NCBI GenBank assembly: GCA_021014325.1
Contig: CM037475.1
Span: 1,767,001-1,831,000 of the forward strand
Reading direction: 5' to 3'
From: Plazaster borealis
Taxonomy: Eukaryota; Echinodermata; Asteroidea; Forcipulatida; Labidiasteridae
Length of the DNA: 64,000 nt
The position numbers were made by a program, and so were the translations under genes. This document shows, piece after piece, positions 61,401 to 64,000 of the stretch. Each line of letters begins with the position of its first letter. The first letter of the stretch is position 1. The notes beneath the pieces are model-generated. The model searched no databases, had not been told where the DNA came from, and was given only the letters and a program-made list of their open reading frames with translations.

Positions 61401-62236
61401 CGTGTTAACAAATGTTGTGTCCAAATTCAACATTTCTGGAAACATTCAATCAACCAAAAATACATACCATGATTGGTTGCTTTGTTTCCAACAAATTCAA
61501 CACTATTTTTGAATATTTGTGTAACATTATTACAAACTGTGGCTATCTGCTTATGCTTTGCATTTATGGCTTTTCATAGTTTTCCAACCTCGGTTGACAA
61601 AAACTCGGGCTGTGACGTTGCAATAGAAAGGTCTATACAAACCAAACAGAGGCCAGATGGTAAAAATAGTCTGGCACCCTCCTATGAAAAGAGAGTTTTA
61701 ATTACTGTTGTCATTATGTATACAGGGTATCATACAAGCACAGCATCAGCATTATCATTAGACCTACATTACTCAGACTCTATCATACAATAAAGTGAAG
61801 TGACATAATTAAGTAACAAATCATTTTGTCATTTCCTTTTTCTACCTCAAAGCAAAGCAGGGTTTTTTTTCCAGAATATTAATCGAAGATTTTAATGGTT
61901 CATAAAGTATATCCGGCAAGGAGGATTTATTGAGGGCAGATTAGTTTTGACAAAAGGCCATAAATAACTTCTAAAAGGATGCTTTATTCTGAAGAGTTGC
62001 TCATATCTCTCTACCATCCATTCACCCCTAACTCCCCCCCCCAACAGCATTATGGAAATCATGCAGCAAGGCAACGGAGGGGGTCTCTCTGTTCTACGAA
62101 CCTTCCGTCTTCTACGAATCCTCAAACTAGTCCGGTTTATGCCAGCTTTAAGACGGCAGCTGCTCATCATGTTGAAGACCATGGACAACGTTGCCACATT
62201 CTTTTCTCTCCTATCGCTCTTTATTTTCATCTTCAG
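16078..62236 (+). CDS. CACNA1G/H/I-like (Cav3): Gene-level entry: T-type (Cav3) voltage-gated calcium channel alpha-1 subunit, partial
   Basis: Pore-forming subunit of a low-voltage-activated calcium channel in the plasma membrane. The joined coding parts are 16078-16320, 28783-28880, 35371-35545, 37015-37312, one of 44982-45074 or 45420-45512, 47788-48586, 49163-49725, 60864-61015 and 62048-62236. They form one frame of 2610 nt, with matching phases at every junction. The order is IS1-S3, IS4, IS5, turret, filter plus IS6, gating-brake helices, poly-His linker, IIS1, IIS2-S3, IIS4-S5. Cav3 rather than Cav1/Cav2 is shown by WFERISM before IS1, by SETKQRES immediately after IS6 (where Cav1/2 carry a beta-subunit site), and by NTLSMGIE in IIS1. 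The N-terminus, the IIS5-S6 pore, domains III-IV and the C-tail are outside the window. Invertebrates usually have one Cav3 gene, so the G/H/I choice cannot be made here. Confidence 0.96.
17043..17481. mobile_element. Family J element with about 50-bp terminal inverted repeats
   Basis: CAAAAATTGGGGTGTTAAAA, continuing through GACACCATGGGTGTTGTCAC and ATATAGATA, is repeated inverted at the right end with one or two mismatches. The inside is AT-rich and non-coding. No clear target-site duplication was seen. Confidence 0.85.
17698..18075 (+). mobile_element. Family B TTAA-flanked MITE (copy 1)
   Basis: TTAAAGGCACTGTACCCGTT at the start, GTACGATGCTTTTAA at the end. Landmarks are GAGAGCTGTTGATAGTATAA, GAGAAACGACTCCCTCTGAA and CAATTTGAGC-like motifs. 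Near-identical copies lie at 21402, 49749 and 58758. Confidence 0.9.
18307..18722 (+). repeat. tRNA-Leu-derived SINE, family S (copy 1)
   Basis: The head resembles a class II tRNA-Leu(CAA): GGCCGAGTGGATAAGAACAC, ACTCAAG anticodon region, a long variable region and B box GGTTCGAATCC. The body contains CTTCGTCCTTCGGATGGGAC. The tail is AAGCGCTATATAAGAGCCCA plus ATT repeats. About 415 bp, non-coding. A very similar copy is at 31038, with fragments at 38645 and 58446. Confidence 0.9.
18842..19010. mobile_element. AATTTCAT foldback element, family E (copy 1)
   Basis: GGCCTAATTTCATAGGGGTG at the left and AGCAGCTCTATGAAATTGGG at the right form imperfect inverted ends. The interior has GGTTACCAGC and AAGCAC motifs. 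Other members: 36362, 40776, 62593 and right-end fragments at 41040 and 59816. Confidence 0.8.
21045..21405 (-). mobile_element. Family C MITE (copy 3), abutting a family B element
   Basis: Reverse orientation relative to the other copies: TTAAAGGCATCGTACACG, then GAAGTACAGCAGCTTTGGAC, ATTCTTCCTGCGTGGACATA, ending GATGCCTTTAA. The last TTAA (21402-21405) is also the first TTAA of the next element. Confidence 0.88.
21402..21775 (+). mobile_element. Family B MITE (copy 2)
   Basis: TTAAAGGTATTGACACGTTT at the start, then GAGAGCTGTTGATAGTATAA and the standard family B body. The right end is damaged (GATGCCTAAAG instead of GCCTTTAA). Confidence 0.88.
22299..22438. mobile_element. Family H element (GGCC-GTGTCCGA termini), copy 1
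   Basis: The inverted ends GGCCGTGTCCGAA and TTCGGATGCGGCC enclose repeats of GTAGCCGTAGC and GGCTGTTGCTAAGG. Diverged relatives are at 32510-32607, 38165-38302 and 46284-46408. Confidence 0.75.
28279..28517. mobile_element. Family G element (copy 1)
   Basis: Shares GTCGACCGGTCGCTAGCG-like, AAAGATCGCACGACC, AATGGGAAAGAGGACTCTTG and TGATCAATTTATCACT blocks with 54264-54507. The termini (CTTTTCATGC; GGTGCAAACGAGTTAA) are partly inverted. Confidence 0.8.
28783..28880 (+). CDS. CACNA1G/H/I-like (Cav3): Cav3 exon: domain I S3-S4 (voltage sensor)
   Basis: A 98-nt exon that completes the split Gly codon of the previous exon and encodes [18 protein letters not shown] followed by [14 protein letters not shown]. 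This is the end of S3, the short S3-S4 loop and IS4, with arginines at every third position ([10 protein letters not shown]), the gating charges of the voltage sensor. The acceptor is a pyrimidine tract ending TTTGCAG at 28782. The donor is CTA|GTAAGT at 28881, phase 1. In vertebrate Cav3 channels the equivalent segment reads LEYSL followed by [18 protein letters not shown], so conservation is very strong. Confidence 0.97.
29294..29428. repeat. 45-bp tandem triplication
   Basis: Three virtually identical consecutive 45-bp units of GATGCTTCTAACTGGGCGTG and CATCACCTAAAATGCACACT. The near-perfect identity implies recent amplification. Confidence 0.95.
29433..29622. mobile_element. Family I element, copy 2
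   Basis: CAGAGCTGCCAATTCTCCCT at the left, TTGGCAGCTCTG at the right. It begins about 5 nt after the 45-bp triplication. Longer than copy 1 because of an internal stretch (AGTTCCCTGAAAA) also seen in copy 3. Confidence 0.8.
30152..30442. mobile_element. Element with CCTCAGGTCGACC inverted ends (family K)
   Basis: CCTCAGGTCGACCTTGCG opposite GTAGGTCAACCTGAGG. The interior is rich in CAGTCG/CGACTG motifs and much richer in CG than its surroundings. Only one copy is in the window. Confidence 0.6.
31038..31463 (+). repeat. tRNA-Leu-derived SINE, family S (copy 2), nested in family A
   Basis: Same head, body and ATT tail as the copy at 18307. It is flanked by TTGGAT on both sides (31032-31037 and 31464-31469), which occurs once in uninterrupted family A elements, so this is a clean target-site duplication. 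Confidence 0.92.
31813..32439. mobile_element. Non-autonomous TIR element nested in family A
   Basis: The ends CATAATGAAAA and TTTTCATTATG are perfect 11-bp inverted repeats. GTACACACA- and CGCGC-rich stretches lie inside each end. Removing it restores the family A sequence (CTCGTCCG joined to ATCCAAGG). No clear target-site duplication and no open frame resembling a transposase. Confidence 0.75.
32510..32607. mobile_element. Family H element (copy 2, diverged)
   Basis: Contains GGGCTAGCTATGGCTTTGG and CTAGCCACAGCCACTACTGA and ends TTCGGACATGGCC, similar to the other family H members. Boundaries approximate. Confidence 0.55.
32735..32862 (-). repeat. tRNA-like SINE, family M (copy 2)
   Basis: The reverse complement reads GGGCTAG-TTAGCTCAGTT, then a GGTTCAAATCC B box and TCTAGTGA. 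Upstream on the minus strand is a leader, CCCGAACAAAGATATTGAC, also found before copy 3. It is followed on the + strand by a short duplication containing ACTTAAAAGTTACGAACCAT (32870-32950). Confidence 0.75.
35143..35280 (+). repeat. tRNA-like SINE, family M (copy 3)
   Basis: Leader CCCGAACAAAGATATTGAC, A-box region GGTAGCTCAGTTGAGGGAGC, B box GGTTCACATCC, end CTCTAGTCAATTCTTCTTTG. It lies about 90 nt upstream of the IS4-S5/S5 exon, within that exon's intron. The anticodon arm is degenerate. Confidence 0.75.
35371..35545 (+). CDS. CACNA1G/H/I-like (Cav3): Cav3 exon: domain I S4-S5 linker and S5
   Basis: Encodes the S4-S5 linker [19 protein letters not shown], then S5 ([18 protein letters not shown]) and the start of the extracellular turret ([18 protein letters not shown]). 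The Ser of IPS is split across the preceding junction (A|GT). The acceptor CTTCCCTAG ends at 35370; the donor is CAGG|GTAAG at 35546, phase 2. GLLRNRCFL is a Cav3 hallmark, and its Cys is one of the turret cysteines. NVT is a possible glycosylation sequon. The match to Cav3 is nearly continuous, so the call is secure. Confidence 0.97.
35832..36187 (+). mobile_element. TTAA-type MITE related to family B
   Basis: Starts TTAAAGGCCCTGTACACTAT and shares TGACCAATTGAGCTCAAACT and ATGCATATGTTG with family B. The middle differs (TTTTTATCACGCGCGATAAA, itself a small palindrome). The right TTAA is lost. Confidence 0.75.
36362..36693. mobile_element. AATTTCAT foldback element, family E (copy 2), with a nested element
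   Basis: Left end GGGCCCAACTTCATAGAGCT, right end AGCAGCTCTATGAAATTTGA. The element is interrupted at 36516-36673. Confidence 0.82.
36516..36673. mobile_element. Small TTAA element (family F) nested in family E
   Basis: TTAACCCCTTTAGAGACCAT at the left and ATGGTCTCTAAAGGGTTAA at the right: about 15-bp inverted ends with TTAA duplicated. Excising one TTAA copy plus the insert restores the family E sequence (GTGCTTAAGCAGCTC). Confidence 0.85.
37015..37312 (+). CDS. CACNA1G/H/I-like (Cav3): Cav3 exon: domain I extracellular turret (S5-P loop)
   Basis: Encodes about 99 residues of the long domain I extracellular loop. The first two thirds are poorly conserved, with five cysteines (HVCS, LHCN, QQCN, SDCI, TVCQ) and potential N-glycosylation sites (NAS, NNS, NSS). 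The end is highly conserved: [11 protein letters not shown], then [20 protein letters not shown] ending in Gln at the splice site. This is the part just before the pore helix. The acceptor is ATTTCTAG at 37014. The donor is CAG|GTGGGT at 37313, phase 0, so either alternative pore exon can be joined in frame. Confidence 0.96.
38165..38302. mobile_element. Family H element (copy 3)
   Basis: GGACCGTGTCTGAATCAAGC, a run of GGCTATGGCTATGGCTGTGG, and GACATGGCC at the end. Diverged inverted termini. Confidence 0.65.
38645..38960 (-). repeat. Family S SINE, diverged reversed copy
   Basis: Reverse orientation, with GCACCTTGTAAGGGTTTATA, CTGGGTTCTTTTACAAGCAT and TGTCTTGCTTAAG corresponding to the family S body. 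The head is largely lost and the boundaries are approximate. Confidence 0.55.
39350..39589 (+). repeat. tRNA-related SINE, family D (copy 1)
   Basis: Head GGCTGGCTCAGTGGTTTC and B-box-like GTTCAAATCCCACCTC; body ACCTGACTGCGTGGGTTTCC and CACATCTAAAACTGAACATT; AAAT-rich tail. Confidence 0.82.
40205..40456 (+). repeat. tRNA-related SINE, family D (copy 2)
   Basis: Same head (GTTGGCTCAGTGGTTTCTTT, GGTTCGAATCGCACCTC) and body as the copy at 39350, with a longer AAAT tail (40420-40456). Confidence 0.85.
40776..41006. mobile_element. AATTTCATGGCT foldback element, family E2 (copy 1)
   Basis: GGCCCAATTTCATGGCTCTG at the left, AGCAGAGCCATGAAATGGGC at the right. The inside repeats TAAGCG and GAATTC-type motifs. 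A close relative is at 62593. Confidence 0.85.
41040..41173. mobile_element. AATTTCAT family E fragment (right end)
   Basis: Ends AAGCAGATCTATGAAATTGG and contains GGCAACTTGGCTGGTAATC. The left inverted end is missing or absorbed by the element just upstream. Confidence 0.6.
41620..42016 (+). mobile_element. Family C MITE (copy 4, complete)
   Basis: TTAAAGGGATTGTATACGTT to AACGTATACAGACCCTTTAA. Terminal inverted repeats and TTAA are both intact. A good reference copy for the family. Confidence 0.92.
43268..43684. mobile_element. TTAA element (family N) with an internal 44-bp tandem repeat
   Basis: TTAACTCTTTCAGTGCC opposite GGCACTGAAAAAGTTAA. Four 44-bp units, spaced on GTACGATCTATTTTATGTAT (about 43292-43475), fill the left half. 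The 168-residue open frame here is a product of the repeats. Confidence 0.82.
44982..45074 (+). CDS. CACNA1G/H/I-like (Cav3): Cav3 alternative exon a: domain I selectivity filter and start of IS6 (TLESW form)
   Basis: A 93-nt, 31-codon exon, phase 0 at both ends, with a strong pyrimidine tract and CTCAG acceptor and a GTT|GTAAGT donor. It starts [20 protein letters not shown] and finishes with an aromatic/aliphatic stretch ending MLLIV, the first turns of IS6. The filter Glu of domain I is present (TLE), but the next residue is Ser where Cav3 channels normally have Gly. A second exon of exactly the same length and phase lies 345 nt downstream. The two peptides share 20 of 31 residues. Joining both in series would duplicate the filter and S6 start, so mutually exclusive use is the natural reading. 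Confidence 0.92.
45075..45419. other. Short intron between the two alternative pore exons
   Basis: Only 345 nt, with usable donor and acceptor, so size alone would not stop exons a and b being joined. It contains a 36-bp tandem duplication (from 45356 and 45392) that spans the exon b acceptor region. Confidence 0.85.
45420..45512 (+). CDS. CACNA1G/H/I-like (Cav3): Cav3 alternative exon b: domain I selectivity filter and start of IS6 (TLEGW form)
   Basis: A 93-nt, 31-codon exon, phase 0 at both ends. It starts [20 protein letters not shown] and ends YFVVLIV. TLEGW-x-DIMY is the usual Cav3 domain I filter context, so this is the ancestral-looking copy. The donor is GTA|GTAAGT; the acceptor is GGCCAG in a mixed, weaker pyrimidine context. 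The acceptor region is the second unit of a 36-bp tandem duplication (from 45356 and 45392), and the first unit lacks the AG. Both donor flanks read GTAAGT, then AGACT a few bases later, consistent with an exon-plus-flank duplication. Differences from exon a are spread over the pore loop after the filter and the start of S6. Confidence 0.93.
45513..47787. other. Intron between alternative exon b and the IS6/linker exon
   Basis: A 2.3-kb intron. It contains a diverged family H element (46284-46408); otherwise AT-rich with no recognised element and no third copy of the 31-codon exon that I could find. Confidence 0.8.
46284..46408. mobile_element. Family H element (copy 4, diverged)
   Basis: AAGCCACATCCAAAACAGGT, GATAGGCCTTTTCAGCGATC (shared with the copy at 38165) and CATTCGGAAAAAGCCG. 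Boundaries approximate. Confidence 0.6.
47788..48586 (+). CDS. CACNA1G/H/I-like (Cav3): Cav3 exon: end of IS6, gating brake and poly-His I-II linker
   Basis: Encodes about 266 residues. [18 protein letters not shown] is the rest of IS6. [18 protein letters not shown] and [18 protein letters not shown] form the helix-loop-helix known in Cav3 as the gating brake, with STLAS and GEPGS between them. A basic stretch follows, then an [15 protein letters not shown] run (48101-48145) and APRASPE, both with clear counterparts in vertebrate Cav3.1. The remaining linker is Ser/Pro-rich and variable. The acceptor is TTTTCAG at 47787. The donor AGCG|GTAAGT at 48587 is phase 1 and fits the next exon's phase. 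The frame also stays open past the donor to 48783 (see findings). Confidence 0.95.
48101..48145 (+). other. Poly-histidine tract in the I-II linker
   Basis: His-Cys followed by eight His, then Tyr-His, encoded mostly by CAC codons. A coding microsatellite of this kind can vary in length between individuals. The flanking residues (YHFGN, then APRASPE) match the vertebrate Cav3.1 linker, which suggests an old constrained element rather than chance expansion. Metal binding is plausible but not shown. Confidence 0.85.
48587..49162. other. Intron within the I-II linker; frame open to 48783
   Basis: Begins GTAAGT and ends TCCTTCAG. The preceding frame remains open for 197 nt before TAA at 48781-48783. 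The rest shows nothing notable. Confidence 0.85.
49163..49725 (+). CDS. CACNA1G/H/I-like (Cav3): Cav3 exon: distal I-II linker with Cys-hexapeptide repeat, and domain II S1
   Basis: Completes a split Gly codon (G|GT), then encodes a Pro-rich stretch, eight tandem six-residue units beginning CP ([24 protein letters not shown] and so on), and an acidic run ([20 protein letters not shown]). After this come [20 protein letters not shown] and IIS1 [29 protein letters not shown] and NTLSMGIE are strong Cav3 signatures. The acceptor is TCCTTCAG at 49162; the donor is CAG|GTAAGA at 49726, phase 0. A TTAA-flanked element begins only about 23 nt into the following intron. Confidence 0.95.
49309..49452 (+). 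repeat. Coding minisatellite, 18-bp unit (CP-x4 peptide repeat)
   Basis: Eight consecutive 18-bp units within the exon each encode Cys-Pro plus four mostly Ser/Arg/His/Pro residues. Cysteines fall exactly every six residues. Three more cysteines flank the array (PSPC before, RTCPHGC after), 11 in all. The array is strongly C-rich on the + strand, unlike neighbouring exons, so it probably grew by slippage. Confidence 0.9.
49749..50114 (+). mobile_element. Family B MITE (copy 3)
   Basis: TTAAAGGTATCGTACACGTT at the start, TTAGTGCCTTTAA at the end, standard body. It starts 23 nt after the IIS1 exon donor. Confidence 0.9.
50724..52036 (+). mobile_element. Family C MITE (copy 5) split by a 0.95-kb insertion
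   Basis: TTAAAGGGATTGTATACGTT starts at 50724. The sequence leaves the family near 50775, returns near 51724 (ATACCATAAAACTAACCTGT) and ends ACGTATACAGACCCTTTAA. A short internal duplication (GAAAATCTGGAGC twice) is near 51790. Confidence 0.87.
50775..51722. mobile_element. Insertion with GCGCCTTATCT repeats and a 50-bp tandem array
   Basis: GCGCCTTATCT occurs at both ends of the insert (twice near 50820-50850, and near 51630 and 51700). TCGTA at 50775-50779 and 51718-51722 is a possible 5-bp target duplication. Four units of a 50-bp repeat (GCGTCGATCCCCTCTTAGTG-type) lie at about 51015-51225. No transposase frame was recognised. Confidence 0.6.
52644..53202 (+). mobile_element. Family B-related MITE, interrupted
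   Basis: The outer part starts TTAAAGGCAGAGTGTACTCT and carries TTGCAACTTTGATGGCCAAT. It stops near 52810, then resumes at about 53158 with TACTGGTCTTTGACAATCAC, ending CTGCCTTTAA. The insert contains two copies, about 131 bp apart, of CACCCTCGACCAAAAGAT plus flanks. Confidence 0.75.
54264..54507. mobile_element. Family G element (copy 2)
   Basis: TTAACTCTTTTATGTGCCGA at the left, GGTGCATGAAAGGGTTGA at the right. The internal blocks match 28279-28517. Confidence 0.85.
54690..54945. repeat. GATTGAGTGATTTATT minisatellite
   Basis: Irregular tandem units built from GATTGAGTGATTT and ATTTATTGATTGAGTG. No coding or structural role is apparent. Confidence 0.8.
56062..56180 (-). repeat. SINE/LINE 3'-end fragment (family O, copy 2)
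   Basis: AAT-rich run then GCAGTGCGCCATGTCTGTCA and ACTCCTGGCACAG, matching 9088-9330 in the same reversed orientation. Confidence 0.6.
56222..56643 (-). mobile_element. Family C MITE (copy 6, reversed)
   Basis: TTAAAGGGAAGTTATATG to GTATACTTTCCCTTTAA. The central inverted motif AAGAAACGATACTGTCAGA / TACGTTTCTTAGATT is preserved. It contains a small duplication of ATCTACATTTACATATAT. Confidence 0.88.
56957..57151. mobile_element. Family I element, copy 3
   Basis: CAGTGCTGCCAACTCTCCCT at the left, TTGGCAGCTCTG at the right, same internal arrangement as 29433-29622. Confidence 0.8.
57510..58080. repeat. 213-bp tandem repeat, 2 units plus a third with a 70-bp deletion
   Basis: AAGAAAATGCAAATAGAAAA recurs at about 57577, 57790 and 57933. 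Each unit carries GAGTATGTACAACACGTCTT and TTTGATCTTCACGT. The third lacks the AAACTCTC-containing part. Confidence 0.88.
58446..58632 (-). repeat. Family S SINE, 5'-truncated reversed copy
   Basis: TAGCGCTTTATCACACCCGA, CAGTATTTTTTCCTGCAAGG and CACCATGTAATGGTTTACAA are the reverse of the family S 3' half. Confidence 0.8.
58758..59132 (+). mobile_element. Family B MITE (copy 4, complete)
   Basis: TTAAAGGCACTGTGCACGTT to ATGTTCAGTGCCTTTAA, with both TTAA sites and the whole body. A good reference for the family. Confidence 0.92.
59816..59929. mobile_element. AATTTCAT family E fragment
   Basis: Right end TTAGCAGCTGTGTGAAATTG; the interior has GACTGGTACCATGTTAAGC. The left end is degraded. Confidence 0.6.
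59949..60362 (+). mobile_element. Family C MITE (copy 7)
   Basis: TTAAAGGGATTGTATACGTT to AACGTATACAGACCCTTTAA. An internal inverted duplication around 60160-60205 (CTCAGATTCAAATTTTGGG opposite CCCAAAATTTGAATCTGAG) makes an extra hairpin absent from other copies. Confidence 0.9.
60864..61015 (+). CDS. CACNA1G/H/I-like (Cav3): Cav3 exon: domain II S2-S3
   Basis: Encodes [40 protein letters not shown] and [10 protein letters not shown]. These are the S1-S2 loop end, IIS2 with its acidic charge-transfer region (ALEM) and IIS3 with the conserved Asp (FDG). Vertebrate Cav3 has [21 protein letters not shown] in the same place. The acceptor is TTCCAACCAG at 60863; the donor is TCAG|GTAAAC at 61016, phase 2. 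The last two bases (AG) join the first base of the next exon (C) to make Ser. Confidence 0.97.
61016..62047. other. Intron between IIS2-S3 and IIS4 exons
   Basis: A 1.0-kb intron of AT-rich sequence with an ATT run near 61060 and a C-rich tract before the acceptor. No element or gene recognised. Confidence 0.85.
62048..62236 (+). CDS. CACNA1G/H/I-like (Cav3): Cav3 exon: domain II S3-S4 loop, S4 and start of S5
   Basis: Encodes [19 protein letters not shown], then [18 protein letters not shown] (IIS4, regular Arg/Lys gating charges), [14 protein letters not shown] (S4-S5 linker) and [11 protein letters not shown] (start of IIS5). [12 protein letters not shown] and [10 protein letters not shown] are Cav3 signatures. 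The acceptor follows a C-run tract ending CCCCAACAG at 62047; the donor is TTCAG|GTAAGA at 62237, phase 2. The next exon (rest of S5, turret, domain II filter) is not in the window: no matching motif occurs by 64000. Confidence 0.97.
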
Positions 62237-62592
62237 GTAAGACACTGAGTCTTGTTTTTGTAAATGTTTTTATTAAGATCTTGACTTTTCATCACTTCAA
62301 GTCCTAGCACCCTTCTATATCAAGGACTTGCTCAAGATAAAGCAGTGCAACTACTCGCTTCGTTCTGGCACCTCACCAGTCCTTAGTTGTTCCCAGGTCC
62401 AGGACAGTGCGCTGTGAACAAGCCTTTTTCACACATTGGACAAGGAGCCGATTTCACAAAGCAATAAAATTCATCGCAAGACAAATTTTCAGTATCACCA
62501 TAGTGATTTGTATTGTGACATCACACTTTACGAAGCAACTACGATTGATTTGCAGTTACGATCAATCTTAGATCTTTGTGAAATCGGCCCCA

Positions 62593-62845
62593 GGGCCCAA
62601 TTTCATGGCTTTGCTTACCGCCGAATTTGGCGCTTGCGATCAACATTCTCCGCTTACCGAGCAAGCGCCGAAATTCTGTGCTAGCTGTGTAAGCATAGAA
62701 TGCCTGGTAACGTAGACTACGCACGCGCACAAGCAAAAATTCCCTGCTAACCCGTGAAATACGCTTGACGTAAGCGCGGAATTCCCTGCTTCCGTAAGCG
62801 CCGATTCTTTGCTTACGGTAAGCAGAGCCATGAAATTTTAGCCCT
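62593..62845. mobile_element. AATTTCATGGCT foldback element, family E2 (copy 2)
   Basis: GGGCCCAATTTCATGGCTTT at the left, AGCAGAGCCATGAAATTTTA at the right. Several inverted TAAGCG/CGCTTA pairs lie inside. Same organisation as 40776-41006. Confidence 0.85.
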
Positions 62846-63076
62846 GTTCTCTGGAATAAACTACCCAGTTCTATCCAGAACATTGTTTCTCTGGAAACTT
62901 TCAAAAAAGAACTGATGACACTGCTTATTACACAAGCACACTGTGTCTAGTTTCTTAGCAATGTTTTCAGTCTTCGCAATGATTAATCATTGTACATCTA
63001 TTTCCATCTATTGCTGTAGCGCCATGAGTAATGTATGGTACAATGTGCGCTTCATAAATCCATATTTTCATTATTA

Positions 63077-63110
<34 letters not shown>

Positions 63111-63140
63111 AGGTGGTATAAAACAATCTGAGTCTTGATA

Positions 63141-63415
63141 ACTTGGAATCATTTAATTCTCCCTCTTTTTATATTTAAACAAAATCAAAGTATTTTGTTG
63201 TTTGCACAAAAAAAGGAAAAAAGTAATGTCTAAGAAAAAAGAATTGACAACTTGGAATCTTTTAATTCTCCCCCTTTTTATATTTAAACAAAATCAAAGT
63301 ATTTTGTTGTTTGCACAAAAAAAAGGAAAAAAGTAATGTCTAAGAAAAAAGGATTGACAACTTGGAATCTTTTAATTCTTTTTATATGTAAACAAAATAA
63401 AAAATTTAAAAAAAT
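63141..63415. repeat. Tandem repeat, about 110-bp unit, 2.5 copies
   Basis: ACTTGGAATC recurs at 63141, 63250 and 63360, each followed by CTTTTTATAT and AAACAAAAT. The first two units are almost identical. Confidence 0.9.
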
Positions 63416-64000
63416 CATTCTTTTTGCATTTTTTTTTTTTTTAATATAATGTTTCAGAAAAAGGATAAAACAATTCAATTGGTTTTGTGGAACCACCATG
63501 GAAATTATCACTCACGAATTGTGGTGGTTCTGAAAAAAACAGGTGGTGTAACAACTCAATGTTTTTATCAGTTTGTTCTAAGCATTTGATCCCGCTGCTA
63601 AGTCTAATCCGGTTGCTAAAACGTATCATTAAAATTTGGTTCTTTATTTTCATAAGAAAGTACTGTTCTGGAGGTTACCTCCTAGCTCCGCACCAGGGAG
63701 TAGTATTCATGGTGTTTTCTCTCATTACTTGTGCTCTCCATGAAGCAATCGTCAACTCCCTGGAGAGTTGGTACACAACCAAGGTTGCTTGTTAGTCACC
63801 TCAATGATTAGCAATCAAAGCTAATAGGCCTGTTGACAAGGCCAGTTTGCTTTCTCCACAGAATACGAATTACTGTATTTTGAAAAAGTCAACTACCTCA
63901 GTCACTAATTTATCAGACTTAATTGCGGATCCTGCAATAAAATTTAATTATGCAAACAAAAACAGAAAAAAATGTCTGATGTTTGTAAACATTTACATCT

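Larger units (their letters stand above)
62237..64000. other. Intron after the IIS4 exon, continuing past the window
   Basis: Begins GTAAGA. Contains a family E2 foldback (62593-62845), an ATT microsatellite (about 63070-63110) and a 110-bp tandem repeat (63141-63415). No motif of IIS5, the domain II turret or its filter was found. Confidence 0.85.

Overview
This is a eukaryotic genomic window (AT-rich, long introns, GT-AG splice sites, many interspersed and tandem repeats). The only gene I can support is on the + strand: the first half of a T-type (Cav3) voltage-gated calcium channel alpha-1 subunit, orthologous to the vertebrate CACNA1G/H/I group. Nine constitutive coding exons plus one alternative exon lie between 16078 and 62236. 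Joined with either alternative exon they give one open frame of 2610 nt (about 870 residues), and the phases match at every junction. They cover domain I from the start of S1, the whole I-II linker, and domain II S1 to the start of S5. The N-terminal exon and everything after IIS5 lie outside the window. The host is probably a marine invertebrate deuterostome. The repeat style (AATTTCAT foldback elements, TTAA-flanked foldback MITEs, a tRNA-Leu-like SINE with an ATT tail) suggests an echinoderm, perhaps a sea star. That is inference and needs a database search.

Layout: 1-2313 is a 52-bp satellite array. 2314-16077 is non-coding, either the first intron or 5' flank. 15590-16036 is a 19-bp minisatellite that runs up to the acceptor of the first visible exon. 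That acceptor looks like the 3' end of a U12-type AT-AC intron. Exons follow at 16078 (IS1-S3), 28783 (IS3-S4), 35371 (IS4-S5 and S5), 37015 (domain I turret), 44982 and 45420 (two alternative 93-nt exons, each encoding the domain I selectivity filter and the start of IS6), 47788 (rest of IS6, gating brake, poly-His linker), 49163 (Cys/Pro/Ser linker repeat, IIS1), 60864 (IIS2-S3) and 62048 (IIS4 to the S5 start).

The most interesting biology is the pair of tandem, equal-length, same-phase exons at 44982-45074 and 45420-45512. Each can supply the domain I TLE-x-W filter and the first part of IS6, so the gene can apparently make two pore variants. Other points are the minor-spliceosome intron, a Cys-every-six-residues repeat next to a poly-His run in the I-II linker, and an open read-through after the poly-His exon.

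The introns hold a dense set of non-autonomous elements. Several families share TTAA flanks and AGG/CCT termini, and many are nested in one another, giving a relative insertion history. I see no second protein gene, no intact tRNA or rRNA gene, no CRISPR array and no recognisable promoter.
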